A DNA stretch of 64,000 nt from UBA4486 sp041984885 (GTDB lineage Bacteria; Pseudomonadota; Gammaproteobacteria; Eutrophobiales; Eutrophobiaceae), in assembly GCA_041984885.1 (NCBI GenBank), contig JBHIXH010000007.1, positions 1 to 64,000 on the forward strand. Reading direction: 5' to 3'. Under the pieces are notes generated by a model. The model ran no database searches, was not told the DNA's origin, and saw only the letters and a program-made list of their open reading frames with translations. Position 1 is the first letter of the stretch. Each line of letters starts with the position of its first letter. Shown in pieces: positions 9,589-17,922 of this stretch. The position numbers and the translations under genes are program-made.

Positions 9589-10143
9589 TCAGTCGTTTGC
9601 TTTGGCGACGAAATAATGCTGGCGAAAATATTTCAGTTCGGCGATCGAGTCGCGGATATCGTCAAGTGCAAGATGCGTGGATTGCTTTTCGTACAGCGGC
9701 TGCCCCGGATACCAGCGACTGATGACCTCTTTCACCGAACTGACATCAAGATTCCGGTAATGAAAGTAATTTTCCAGTTCCGGCATCAGGCGATGCATAA
9801 AACGTCGATCCTGACAGATGCTGTTGCCACACATAGGCGAAACTCTTTCCGGTACCAGCTTTCTAATGAATTCAAGCGTCTGCCGCTCCGCATCTGTAAC
9901 AGTAAAGCGGCTGTCGCGAATGCGCTTGACGAGGCCGGACTGGTTATGCTGACGGGTATTCCATTCGTCCATCGCGTCGAGCACGCTGTCCGGCTGGTGA
10001 ATGGCAACAACCGGGCCTTCGGCCAGAATATTTAACTCGGAGTCGGTCACAATCGTCGCGATTTCAATGATCAGGTCATTATCCGTGTCGAGACCGGTCA
10101 TCTCGAGATCGATCCAGATCAGGTTCGTAGCGAGTTCAGACAT
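9589..10143 (-). CDS. orn: Orn, oligoribonuclease
   Basis: 3'-5' exonuclease that degrades two- to five-nucleotide RNAs, including pGpG from c-di-GMP breakdown, relevant because two c-di-GMP proteins lie in this window. The DEDDh motifs are present: WIDLEMTGLD at the N-terminus, NSICQDRRFM near 96 and HLALDDIRDSI near 158. 184 residues is standard. It is the first gene of the minus-strand unit and faces the M48 protease gene across a 96-bp divergent gap that must hold both promoters. Confidence 0.96.
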   Translation of the reverse strand: MSELATNLIWIDLEMTGLDTDNDLIIEIATIVTDSELNILAEGPVVAIHQPDSVLDAMDEWNTRQHNQSGLVKRIRDSRFTVTDAERQTLEFIRKLVPERVSPMCGNSICQDRRFMHRLMPELENYFHYRNLDVSSVKEVISRWYPGQPLYEKQSTHLALDDIRDSIAELKYFRQHYFVAKAND

Positions 10144-10239
10144 ACTGTGCGTTCCTTGATGATGTTATGATGATCGTGCCGCGTTCGACGCGATTTAGTC
10201 ACTAAATGTAGCAACTTTTTACCGATAAGACGAAAAAAC

Positions 10240-11484
10240 ATGAATTCCTTCAGTATTATTTTTCTCATCTCGCTGTCCGCCAGTGTTGCCGTACAGTGGT
10301 TCCTGATTCATCGACATATCCGGCATGTCTCTTCCAACCGGGACAGCGTTCCGCGGGAATTCAGCGATGCGATCCCGCTCGACTCGCACCAGAAAGCGGC
10401 TGACTACACCTGCGATAAAAGTCGACTTGGCCTGATAGAGTTGATTGTCAGTACCGCTCTTTTATTAATCTGGACCATCGGTGGTGGCCTGCAATTACTT
10501 GACGCGCAACTGCGTGAAACCGGTCTCGATGGTCTCTGGCTTGGCACCCTGTTCATTCTGGCGTTTGTCGCGATTGCATCCCTGCTGGATTTACCGCTTG
10601 GCTTGTATCGAACCTTTCGTCTCGAACAAAAATACGGTTTTAATAAAATGACATTGCGTCTTTATTTCATTGATATGGTCAAGACCGCTGTGTTGACTGC
10701 GTTAATTGGTACACCGATGATCCTGCTTGTTCTCTGGATCATGCAATCGGCCGGGCACTACTGGTGGCTCTATGTCTGGCTGACCTGGCTCGGTTTCAGC
10801 CTGTTCATGATGTGGGCCTACCCGGCATTCATTGCGCCACTGTTCAATAAATTCAGACCGCTGGAAAATGACGAGTTACGACAACGCATTGAATCCCTGT
10901 TGTCACGCAATGGTTTTGCCAATCAGGGCATCTTCGTCATGGATGGTTCTGCCCGTTCAACGCATGGCAATGCCTATTTCACCGGACTGGGTAAAAACAA
11001 ACGTATCGTGTTCTTTGATACATTACTCGACGAACTGAAATACGATGAGATTGAAGCCGTGCTCGCACATGAACTGGGACATTTTAAATGTAACCATATT
11101 GTTAAACGTATCAGTGTGCTCGGGACTATCTTTCTGATTGGCCTGGCGCTACTCGGCTGGTTTATTCAAAGCGACTGGTTCTTTAGCGGTCTCGGTGTCG
11201 AACAGGGCTCAGACTACATGGCGCTGATCCTGTTTGTTGTTGCCTCACCGGCTTTCACGTTTATCCTGCAACCGTTGTTCTCCTGGATATCGCGACAACA
11301 TGAATTCGAGGCGGATGACTTCGCTGCCGCACAGGCGCATAGCAATAACCTGATTCACGCTTTGGTCAAACTGTACAAGGAAAATGCAAACACGCTGACG
11401 CCGGACCCGTTGTACTCGGCATTTCATGATTCGCATCCACCGGCGCCGATCCGAATCGCACACCTGAACGCAAAACCGGCATGA
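10240..11484 (+). CDS. M48-family integral membrane metalloprotease (Ste24/CAAX protease 1-like)
   Basis: A 414-residue polytopic membrane zinc protease. The first hydrophobic segment starts at residue 2, with others at about 65-85, 100-125, 150-175, 185-205, 290-310 and 325-350. The zinc site HELGH is at 277-281 and the downstream Glu ligand lies in QHEFEADDFA. The architecture matches bacterial Ste24-like M48 proteases, generally thought to act in envelope protein quality control; the substrate here is unknown. The stop overlaps the start of the following cytochrome gene by 4 bp (ATGA), so the two are translationally coupled. Confidence 0.9.
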   Translation: MNSFSIIFLISLSASVAVQWFLIHRHIRHVSSNRDSVPREFSDAIPLDSHQKAADYTCDKSRLGLIELIVSTALLLIWTIGGGLQLLDAQLRETGLDGLWLGTLFILAFVAIASLLDLPLGLYRTFRLEQKYGFNKMTLRLYFIDMVKTAVLTALIGTPMILLVLWIMQSAGHYWWLYVWLTWLGFSLFMMWAYPAFIAPLFNKFRPLENDELRQRIESLLSRNGFANQGIFVMDGSARSTHGNAYFTGLGKNKRIVFFDTLLDELKYDEIEAVLAHELGHFKCNHIVKRISVLGTIFLIGLALLGWFIQSDWFFSGLGVEQGSDYMALILFVVASPAFTFILQPLFSWISRQHEFEADDFAAAQAHSNNLIHALVKLYKENANTLTPDPLYSAFHDSHPPAPIRIAHLNAKPA

Positions 11485-11762
11485 AAAAAATTATTCTCCT
11501 GGCAATGACGGGTCTGTTTTCCCCTGTGCTTGTCCATGCTGTCGATACGGAGAACGGCAAGACCCTGTATGAGACACATTGCATCCGTTGTCATGGCAGT
11601 GAGGTCTTTCAACGCGCCGACAGACTGGTTAACACGGAAAAACAATTGATTGAACGTATCAAGCAATGCGAACTCAGCAATGAACTCGCCTGGTTTGAAG
11701 AAGAAGTGAACGATGTGGCCCGATACCTGGCCGAACAGTTTTATCAATTTGACCTGAAGTAA
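11481..11762 (+). CDS. Small periplasmic c-type cytochrome
   Basis: A 93-residue protein with a signal peptide (about 1-20, ending VHA) and one haem-binding CIRCH motif at residues 34-38, so a monohaem cytochrome c is expected. After CIRCH there is no methionine or histidine that could serve as the usual distal haem ligand. A lone cysteine at position 63 (IKQCELS) is the only obvious alternative. The tail WFEEEVNDVARYLAEQFYQF is a normal C-terminal helix of class I folds. Coupled by an ATGA overlap to the M48 protease gene. Electron partner unknown. Confidence 0.85.
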   Translation: MKKIILLAMTGLFSPVLVHAVDTENGKTLYETHCIRCHGSEVFQRADRLVNTEKQLIERIKQCELSNELAWFEEEVNDVARYLAEQFYQFDLK

Positions 11763-11785
11763 AACCTGTAACTAGACCGGATGCC

Positions 11786-11809
11786 TGCAGACGTCGGATA
11801 ACGTCTGCA
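11786..11809. terminator. Hairpin between convergent cytochrome c and recR genes
   Basis: Nine-base-pair perfect stem TGCAGACGT/ACGTCTGCA (11786-11794 and 11801-11809) with a six-base loop, lying between two converging genes. The plus-strand side is followed by AGTTAATTTAA rather than a long T-run, so termination strength is uncertain; it may serve both directions. Confidence 0.5.
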
Positions 11810-11816
11810 AGTTAAT

Positions 11817-12413
11817 TTAATCAATCAGCCGTCGGCCGGCTATGGCAAGTGAAAGTGTGTTGCTGTCTATGTATTCGAGATCTCCGCCGACCGGAATACC
11901 ATGTGCAAGTCGTGTGACACGCACTTCCAGGTTTTTTACCATCTCACTGATGAAATGCGCGGTCGCCTCACCCTCAACCGTCGCACCGGTAGCCAGAATG
12001 ATTTCCTGAACCGACTCGTCCCTGATACGTTCACGTAGTTTTTCCAGACCCAGTTCCTCCGGACCGATACCATCCAGGGGTGACAGATGCCCCATCAGAA
12101 CAAAATATAAACCATTGAAATGGGCTTCTTCGATTGAATAGACGTCGGCCGGGCTTTCGACCACACAGAGCAACGTACGATCGCGCTTCTGGCTTGTGCA
12201 GACAGAACATTGTTCACTTTCACTGAACAGGCGACAGGTCTTGCAATGACCGATCTTGTCCATCGCCTCATCCAGCGCCTGTGCCAGATCACGTGCGGCC
12301 TGACGTTTTCTTTGTAACAGGAAATAGGCGATGCGCTGCGCCGACTTCTTGCCAATACCCGGCATACACTGCAACGCCTCAACGAGGCGGGAAAGAAGCG
12401 GAGACTCAATCAT
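11817..12413 (-). CDS. recR: RecR, recombination mediator
   Basis: Works with RecO (RecFOR pathway) to load RecA on gapped DNA. 198 residues: helix-hairpin-helix near the N-terminus (LQCMPGIGKKSAQR), a C4 zinc finger with CKTCRLFSESEQCSVC (about 57-72), a TOPRIM domain with VVESPADVYSIEE and the MGHLSPLDGIGPEEL segment, and a C-terminal Walker-B-like region. It follows ybaB and dnaX on the same strand as in most gammaproteobacteria, but the ybaB-recR gap (about 180 bp) is longer than usual. Confidence 0.96.
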   Translation of the reverse strand: MIESPLLSRLVEALQCMPGIGKKSAQRIAYFLLQRKRQAARDLAQALDEAMDKIGHCKTCRLFSESEQCSVCTSQKRDRTLLCVVESPADVYSIEEAHFNGLYFVLMGHLSPLDGIGPEELGLEKLRERIRDESVQEIILATGATVEGEATAHFISEMVKNLEVRVTRLAHGIPVGGDLEYIDSNTLSLAIAGRRLID

Positions 12414-12592
12414 GAAGTGGAATAGGCAAAGGGATCTCCGGGCAGGAAACCGTCAGGAAGAAATTTCAAAGTCAGCGAACGCAGGCGAGACGGAGCGAAA
12501 ATGAACAAGAAAGTAAAATCAACACGACAGTCAATGAGCATTTTGAATTCGTTTTTAACGAAGTATTGGCAAGTGCAGAAACCTTGATCACA

Positions 12593-12916
12593 TTAAAAAG
12601 GGAGTTTCATCCCCGGTGGCAAGCCCATACCGGCAGTCAGGGATGACATTTTTTCCTGCGTTGTCGTCTCAACGCGTTTATTCGCGTCATTAACCGCAGC
12701 CGCGACCAGGTCCTCCAGCATGTCCTTGTCATCCTCAAGCAGTCCCGGATCAATCTGGATACGTTTGACATCATGACGACACGTCATCGTCACCTTGACC
12801 AGGCCAGCACCGGACTCGCCGGTTACTTCAATGGTTTCCAGTTCTGCCTGCGCCTTTTGCATGTTTTCCTGCATTTGCTGCGCCTGCTTCATAATATTTC
12901 CAATACCACCTTTCAT
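12593..12916 (-). CDS. ybaB: YbaB/EbfC nucleoid-associated protein
   Basis: DNA-binding nucleoid-associated protein of the YbaB/EbfC family. The 107-residue sequence has a Met/Gln-rich N-terminal helix (IMKQAQQMQENMQKAQAELE), the conserved ITGESGAGLV-like strand (VTGESGAGLVKVTM), and the Met/Gly/Pro tail (TAGMGLPPGMKLPF) typical of the family. Situated between dnaX and recR as usual. Confidence 0.95.
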   Translation of the reverse strand: MKGGIGNIMKQAQQMQENMQKAQAELETIEVTGESGAGLVKVTMTCRHDVKRIQIDPGLLEDDKDMLEDLVAAAVNDANKRVETTTQEKMSSLTAGMGLPPGMKLPF

Positions 12917-12975
12917 TGCTTACCTCGGTATTTCAACCTGTGTTAGTTAAAAATTAATTCTGGAAAAGATTCAAA

Positions 12976-14583
12976 TTACGACTTGTTTTCCGTTAATGCA
13001 ATTGAATCGGGATCAACCACAGCGCCGAGTTCTTTCTGCATCGCCTGCACGACAGGGTCGTTAACAATCGCCTGTTCCGCTTTTACCTTGTTGTCTGCCT
13101 CGATCCGGGCCTGCATCTCCGCCGGTGTTGCTGCATCGGGCTCTTCAACATGAATGACCAGTTTCATGTGATCGCCAAAACGTATGCGAATCGCCTGTTC
13201 GAGTCGTTCCTTTTGATTCTGGTTTAACAAATGTGATTTATCGGGTGACAATGCCAGGTGCACGGATTTGTCGTTATGTGACTTCAGTATTGAATGACCT
13301 GCCAGCTCCCGTACGAGTCCGACCAGTGCCATTTCATCTATTATGGTTTGCCAGTTTTTTGAAGCGTCGGCATCGATCGGTTTTGTTGGTGTCGATGTTA
13401 TTGTTTTTGCCGATTCAGGTATCGTTTCCGGTTGAGGATTATTTACGGTTTTTTTTTGTGTTTGCGAGCGGGAGCTGGGCCTGTTTTCGGCGGGCTGACT
13501 GTCTGGAGAGAACGCCAGCATGCGAATCATCGTCATTTCAAAACCGGTTTTCTGCTCCGGTGCCAGAGACAGGTCACGACGACCGGTGATCGCGATCTGA
13601 TACAACAGTTGCACGTGTTCTGCGTCGGACTGATCCGCCAGCGCACTCAGCTCCGATGTGACAAACTCTTCATTGTCCGCCTTCTCACCGAGCACCTGCA
13701 GCATGGCGATTTGCTGCAGCGACTCAATCATTTCTATCAATATTTGATCGTAGTCCGGGTTATGTTCCGCAATCAAATGCATTTTTTGCAACAGTGCGTC
13801 GCCATCTTTATTTAAGACTATCTGAATCAGGGCAAGTACCTCGGCCGAACTGATCGTACCCAGCAAGCCCTGCACCTGCTCCGATTTTAACTGGCCACCG
13901 CCAAACGCGATTGCCTGATCGAGCAAACTCAGCGCATCACGCACACTGCCATTGGCAGCTTTGGCAATCAGCTGGCTGCTGTCCGGATCAAATTCGATAT
14001 TTTCCTCGGCTAATATTTTTTTTAGTTGTTGATCAATCTGTGCCACCGATAAATGTTTCAGATTGAACTGCATGCATCGCGAGAGGATCGTCACCGGAAC
14101 TTTTTTCAGTTCGGTTGTGGCCAGCAGAAATTTGACATGCGGCGGGGGTTCTTCCAGTGTTTTTAACAGCGCATTGAAACTATGCGTGGAAAACATATGT
14201 ACCTCGTCGATGAGATAGACCTTGAAGCGTCCCACCGTGGGTGCATACTGGACGTTATCCATTAACTCGCGTGTCTCATCGACCTTGGCCCGTGAAGCCG
14301 CATCCACTTCGATTAAATCAATGAAACGTCCCTCATCAATACCCACACAGGCATCACATTGACCACACGGGGACGAACTGACGCCTTCGATGCAGTTCAG
14401 ACATTTTGCCAGTATGCGCGCCAGCGTCGTCTTGCCAACGCCACGGGTACCGGTAAACAAGTAGGCATGATGGGTACGATCATTGTCGAGTGCGTTTTTC
14501 AGCGCCTGCAACACGTGCTCCTGCCCGACCATGTCGGTAAACGCACGCGGTCGCCATTTTCTCGCCAGTACCTGATAACTCAT
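12976..14583 (-). CDS. dnaX: DnaX, DNA polymerase III tau (and probably gamma) subunit
   Basis: Clamp-loader ATPase. N-terminal AAA+ motor with Walker A GTRGVGKTTL, a Cys4 zinc module (CLNC...CGQCDAC), Walker B LIDEVHM and the SRC sensor/arginine-finger motif (ILSRCMQF). Domain III runs to about 360. A Ser/Thr/Pro/Lys-rich linker and a tau-specific C-terminal domain follow; 535 residues is short for tau. The linker contains a run of nine A on the coding strand (T9 at 13449-13457) exactly where gamma is made in other bacteria. Slippage in either direction reaches a stop within four codons. Confidence 0.96.
   Translation of the reverse strand: MSYQVLARKWRPRAFTDMVGQEHVLQALKNALDNDRTHHAYLFTGTRGVGKTTLARILAKCLNCIEGVSSSPCGQCDACVGIDEGRFIDLIEVDAASRAKVDETRELMDNVQYAPTVGRFKVYLIDEVHMFSTHSFNALLKTLEEPPPHVKFLLATTELKKVPVTILSRCMQFNLKHLSVAQIDQQLKKILAEENIEFDPDSSQLIAKAANGSVRDALSLLDQAIAFGGGQLKSEQVQGLLGTISSAEVLALIQIVLNKDGDALLQKMHLIAEHNPDYDQILIEMIESLQQIAMLQVLGEKADNEEFVTSELSALADQSDAEHVQLLYQIAITGRRDLSLAPEQKTGFEMTMIRMLAFSPDSQPAENRPSSRSQTQKKTVNNPQPETIPESAKTITSTPTKPIDADASKNWQTIIDEMALVGLVRELAGHSILKSHNDKSVHLALSPDKSHLLNQNQKERLEQAIRIRFGDHMKLVIHVEEPDAATPAEMQARIEADNKVKAEQAIVNDPVVQAMQKELGAVVDPDSIALTENKS
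13449..13457 (-). other. Nine-A slippery run in dnaX (candidate gamma-subunit switch)
   Basis: On the coding strand the run reads CAA AAA AAA ACC (Q376 K377 K378 T379). It contains A_AAA_AAA, a classic -1 slippery heptamer, and is also long enough for RNA-polymerase slippage. Shifting by -1 gives three more codons and then TAA (about 381 residues). Losing one A gives Pro and then TAA (379 residues). Both products would end right after domain III, matching a gamma-type subunit. No strong downstream hairpin or upstream Shine-Dalgarno stimulator was obvious, which favours transcriptional slippage. Confidence 0.6.
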
Positions 14584-14640
14584 CGTTTCGGAGTAAAAAT
14601 CCCGGTTAATTTATAATTATTTTGAGCGGATAATTCTGGA

Positions 14641-14750
<110 letters not shown>

Positions 14751-14799
14751 CCATAAGATGTGGATCGTACCAATTCTGAAGGCGGTTCGATAGAGCCTA

Positions 14800-16131
14800 T
14801 CAGCCCTTGAATAACTGCGATATCTGCTCTGCAGACAGCGGTGGATGGTATTGATGGCTCTGCACCAGGTCGCATCCGAGGTTTTTTAACAGCTGCAGTG
14901 CCGATTCGGCAGCAACCCCCTCGGCGACGACTTTTGCATCCAGTTGATGTGCCATGGTGATCAGGGACTCCGTGATAATGCGTGCCTTGTTATTCCGGTG
15001 TATGTCCGCGACAAACGTCCTGTCAATCTTCAGCATGTTGACCGGGAATTTCAGCAGATGTGCCATTGAAGAAAAGCCGACGCCAAAGTCATCCAGTGCT
15101 ATCTGAATGCCTTTATCGGCCAGTTGCTGAATCACGCCGATCGTCACTTCGTCCATGTTGTAAAATTCTGTCTCGGTTAACTCCAGGATCAGGTGTTGCG
15201 GGCTCACATCAGTTTCATCCAGGGAGTCAATTATCAAATCGACCGTGGTCGGGTCATTTAACATGTATGCCGAAAGATTAAAATGCAGTGGCAATATCAG
15301 GCCTTTATCCTGCCATTCCCGGCTCTGTTGTAATATCGAGAGTAAGCTGTTCGAAACGAAAGATTTGATGATCGGTGAATTGATCGCATCGACAATCAGG
15401 TTCGCCGGAATGATCTCGCCCATCGTCGGATGATCCCAGCGACACAATGCCTCTGCCGAAATAATTTTTCCTGAAACCAGTTCACAGACCGGTTGATACT
15501 GAAACCGGATGTCCTCGTCCTTGAACAACTGATCGATATCATAGTTATAAAGATTTTCAGCTATCGAATCGCGGTATAACTCGGAATAGACAGAGTAAGC
15601 ACGTTTCGATTCTGATGATGCGACCATCGCCTTTTCAGCTTTGTGTAACAGATCATTCATATCCTCGCTGTGCTTCGGATAATAGGCAATACCGATAGCC
15701 GTCTCCGTTTCTATATCAATGTCATTGAAAGTTATTTTTTCATTAATCACCGAAGTGTATTTATCGGCGAGTGTATCGATATCGCTGTCAGGATTGATAT
15801 AACCGAGCAAGACGGCAAACGTGTTGCCGCCAAAGCGGGCAATCGTGTCAGAGTCGCGAGCCTGAGCCAGTAAACGATCGGTAAATGCCATCAATACCTG
15901 GTCACCTGCGCTATGGCCATGTTCGAGATTAATCGCAAGCAGGTTGCTGATATCGATCATCAACACGGCGAACTCGAATTTTTCGCGGGCGGCATGGCGT
16001 TTTATATGATTCAGTCTGTCCAGGAATAAATATCGATTCGGCAATCTTGTCAGGTTGTCATACAACCCCAGCCAGAGCAGCTGATCGCTTTTCTCGGTAT
16101 ACGTCGTCTGATTCATTTTCTCTGCTGACAT
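14800..16131 (-). CDS. GGDEF-EAL protein, degenerate cyclase with apparently intact c-di-GMP phosphodiesterase
   Basis: 443 residues, no membrane segment or obvious sensor domain. The GGDEF domain (about 20-185) has its signature altered to GGNTF (101-105), so cyclase activity is unlikely. An RxxD inhibitory-site pattern (RDSD, 92-95) is kept and could bind c-di-GMP. The EAL domain (about 200-440) keeps EAL (227-229), N285 in NLSA, E317/E320 in LELTE, DDFG (D347, D348), K368, E404 in AEGV and Q424, the full catalytic set known from EAL enzymes. Likely a phosphodiesterase regulated by its GGDEF-like domain. It is monocistronic, between the SRP RNA and bioA. Confidence 0.9.
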   Translation of the reverse strand: MSAEKMNQTTYTEKSDQLLWLGLYDNLTRLPNRYLFLDRLNHIKRHAAREKFEFAVLMIDISNLLAINLEHGHSAGDQVLMAFTDRLLAQARDSDTIARFGGNTFAVLLGYINPDSDIDTLADKYTSVINEKITFNDIDIETETAIGIAYYPKHSEDMNDLLHKAEKAMVASSESKRAYSVYSELYRDSIAENLYNYDIDQLFKDEDIRFQYQPVCELVSGKIISAEALCRWDHPTMGEIIPANLIVDAINSPIIKSFVSNSLLSILQQSREWQDKGLILPLHFNLSAYMLNDPTTVDLIIDSLDETDVSPQHLILELTETEFYNMDEVTIGVIQQLADKGIQIALDDFGVGFSSMAHLLKFPVNMLKIDRTFVADIHRNNKARIITESLITMAHQLDAKVVAEGVAAESALQLLKNLGCDLVQSHQYHPPLSAEQISQLFKG

Positions 16132-16182
16132 ATTTTGTAATTTTTCTGGCGCTAAGGTTACTGCATTATAGGTTGACGCGAC

Positions 16183-17463
16183 TCAGTTCGACAAAACCTG
16201 CACAATCGTTTTGCCGAGTGTAGACAAATCGTGTTGCGAAATGATGTACGGCGGCATTAAATAGACCAGTCGGCCAAATGGCCGCACCCAGACACCGGCT
16301 TCCACAAACCGGGGCACCAGCGATTTCATATCTACCGGTGCCTGCATTTCAACGACGCCAATCGCACCAAGCACGCGCACTTCTGTTACCGTATCCAGAT
16401 CACGGCAGGGATCAAGTCCGTTTTCAAGACCGCATTGAATGGATTGTACTTTCTGCTGCCAGTTCGAATCGATTAATAATTCGGTGCTTGTCAATGCCGC
16501 GGTGCAGGCCAACGGGTTCGCCATAAATGTAGGGCCATGCATAAACACACCAGGCTCGCCGTTATCGATCGCGGTATGAATGCGACTGGTCGTTAAAGTT
16601 GCAGCAAGGCTCATGTAGCCACCAGTCATGGCCTTGCCCACACACATAATGTCCGGCGTAACATCGGCATGTTCGCACGCAAACAGTTTACCGGTGCGTC
16701 CAAACCCGGTCGCAATCTCGTCAAAAATCAATAAAACATTGTATTCATCGCAAAGTTCACGCGCCTTTACCAGATAGTCCGCAGAATAAAACCACATACC
16801 CCCCGCACCTTGTACAATCGGTTCCAGAATCAGCGCAGCAATTTCGTTTGCATGTTTTTGCAACAAATCGCGCAATGGTTTGATGTCCAAATCAGAACAA
16901 TCGCTGCCAAAACGACAGCGCGGCTGCGGGATAAAAAGTTGTGCCTGCATGGCTCCGCTAAACAACGTATGCATGCCGGTCACCGGGTCGCAGACCGACA
17001 TCGCACCAAACGTATCGCCATGATAGCCATTGCGTAAACTGACAAAGCGTTTGCGCCCCGGTTGCCCCTGTGAATGCCAGTATTGAATCGCCATTTTCAT
17101 CGCGACTTCAACCGCAACAGAGCCCGAGTCGGAATAAAATACGGCGTCCAGTTCTTCCGGGGTTATCTCCAGCAACAACTGAGTCAGTCTCATCGCCGGT
17201 TCATGCGTCAACCCACCGAACATGACATGCGCCATGTCTTCTAACTGGTTTTGTAATGCCTGATTCATGATTTCGTTGTTATAACCATGAATCGCGCACC
17301 ACCACGACGACATGCCATCAATCAATTCCCGCCCATCATCCAGCAGCAATCGAACTCCGTTCGCGGATTTCACCGCATAAACCGGCAGATCAGAACCCAG
17401 CGCCGAGTAAGGATGCCAGATAGACCGTTTATCCGTATCGAGTAATGTCGAATCGATTGTCAT
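16183..17463 (-). CDS. bioA: BioA, adenosylmethionine-8-amino-7-oxononanoate aminotransferase
   Basis: PLP enzyme of biotin synthesis using S-adenosylmethionine as amino donor to make DAPA. Family hallmarks: the N-terminal RSIWHPYSA motif, SSWWCAIHGYN, the SDSGSVAVEVAMKMA cofactor loop, LIFDEIATGFGRTG, and the Schiff-base Lys in CVGKAMTGGYM. The frame is open to 17625, but the first 54 codons do not resemble BioA and run into the tRNA-fragment/hairpin field. The ATG at 17461-17463 gives 426 residues, matching E. coli (429). No other biotin genes are adjacent. No clear Shine-Dalgarno sequence was seen. Confidence 0.95.
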   Translation of the reverse strand: MTIDSTLLDTDKRSIWHPYSALGSDLPVYAVKSANGVRLLLDDGRELIDGMSSWWCAIHGYNNEIMNQALQNQLEDMAHVMFGGLTHEPAMRLTQLLLEITPEELDAVFYSDSGSVAVEVAMKMAIQYWHSQGQPGRKRFVSLRNGYHGDTFGAMSVCDPVTGMHTLFSGAMQAQLFIPQPRCRFGSDCSDLDIKPLRDLLQKHANEIAALILEPIVQGAGGMWFYSADYLVKARELCDEYNVLLIFDEIATGFGRTGKLFACEHADVTPDIMCVGKAMTGGYMSLAATLTTSRIHTAIDNGEPGVFMHGPTFMANPLACTAALTSTELLIDSNWQQKVQSIQCGLENGLDPCRDLDTVTEVRVLGAIGVVEMQAPVDMKSLVPRFVEAGVWVRPFGRLVYLMPPYIISQHDLSTLGKTIVQVLSN

Positions 17464-17604
17464 AACATTGAAAATATTCAGGTTATCGCAGTTATACCGG
17501 AAAGCCACCGGATTGAGAAACAACAGCTCGCGTTGCGCATTCCGGGAGAATTGATTACGCTTCCTTCCCCGAATTGAGACGTCCATCGACTTTGCCGGCA
17601 ACGA

Positions 17605-17735
17605 ATCAGGAGAGGTGTCCGACAATTTCGTCCGGAACGAAATTGGGCATTGCCGCTAGCGGCAATGGTGCGCAGCACCGAGGCACAGGACGTGCCGAGT
17701 CAATGGTTTAAGGTAACCGGCGTAGCCGGTTAGAA
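17605..17735. repeat. Tandem palindromes with a split tRNA-Ser 5' fragment
   Basis: Consecutive inverted repeats with almost no spacing: CAATTTCGT/ACGAAATTG (17623-17645), a perfect 20-bp palindrome centred on CTAG (17648-17667), GGTGC-GCA-GCACC (17667-17679), GGCAC-AGGAC-GTGCC (17682-17696), and TAACCGGC-GTA-GCCGGTTA (17714-17732). The block starts with an 18-base exact copy (17605-17622) of the start of the tRNA-Ser gene and its leader (17770-17787), and contains a second matching piece GGTTTAAGG at 17705-17713. No protein-coding signal is evident here. Confidence 0.85.
17609..17713 (+). pseudogene. tRNA-Ser 5' remnant split by a small palindromic insertion
   Basis: Positions 17609-17622 match the first 14 bases of the intact tRNA-Ser gene. 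The match resumes at 17695-17713 as CCGAGT, an extra CAAT, then GGTTTAAGG of the D-arm. The 4-base sequence CCGA stands on both sides of the intervening roughly 72 bp (17619-17622 and 17695-17698), as a target-site duplication would. The anticodon arm and 3' half are absent, so it is not a functional tRNA. Confidence 0.6.
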
Positions 17736-17773
17736 TCTGGTTAATCTTCTAGTCAGGAGTATTTTTAAAATCA

Positions 17774-17864
17774 GGAGAGGTGTCCGAGTGGTTTAAGGAG
17801 CACGCCTGGAAAGTGTGTATACGGTAAACCCGTATCGAGGGTTCGAATCCCTCTCTCTCCGCCA
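17774..17864 (+). tRNA. tRNA-Ser, anticodon GGA
   Basis: A 91-nt class II tRNA. The acceptor strand GGAGAGG pairs with TCTCTCC (last pair G-T). The D-arm contains GTGGTTTAAGGAGC, the anticodon loop is CTGGAAA with GGA (reads UCC/UCU), the long variable arm is TATACGGTAAACCCGTATC, and the T-arm GAGGG-TTCGAAT-CCCTC precedes discriminator G and encoded CCA. It is nearly identical in layout to E. coli tRNA-Ser(GGA). Confidence 0.97.
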
Positions 17865-17871
17865 AAAAATC

Positions 17872-17900
17872 AAAAGCCCCTTTATGGGGCTTTTATTTTT
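17872..17900 (+). terminator. Rho-independent terminator of tRNA-Ser
   Basis: Stem AAAAGCCCC/GGGGCTTTT (17872-17880 and 17886-17894) with loop TTTAT, followed by ATTTTT, beginning 8 bp after the tRNA CCA end. This is a textbook intrinsic terminator. Confidence 0.9.
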
Positions 17901-17922
17901 GTGGATTGAGAGGCTTTGATGA

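Noticed and set aside
17464..17625. 54-codon N-terminal extension of BioA
   Set aside because: It does not resemble BioA and overlaps the palindrome and tRNA-fragment field; the internal ATG gives the normal length.
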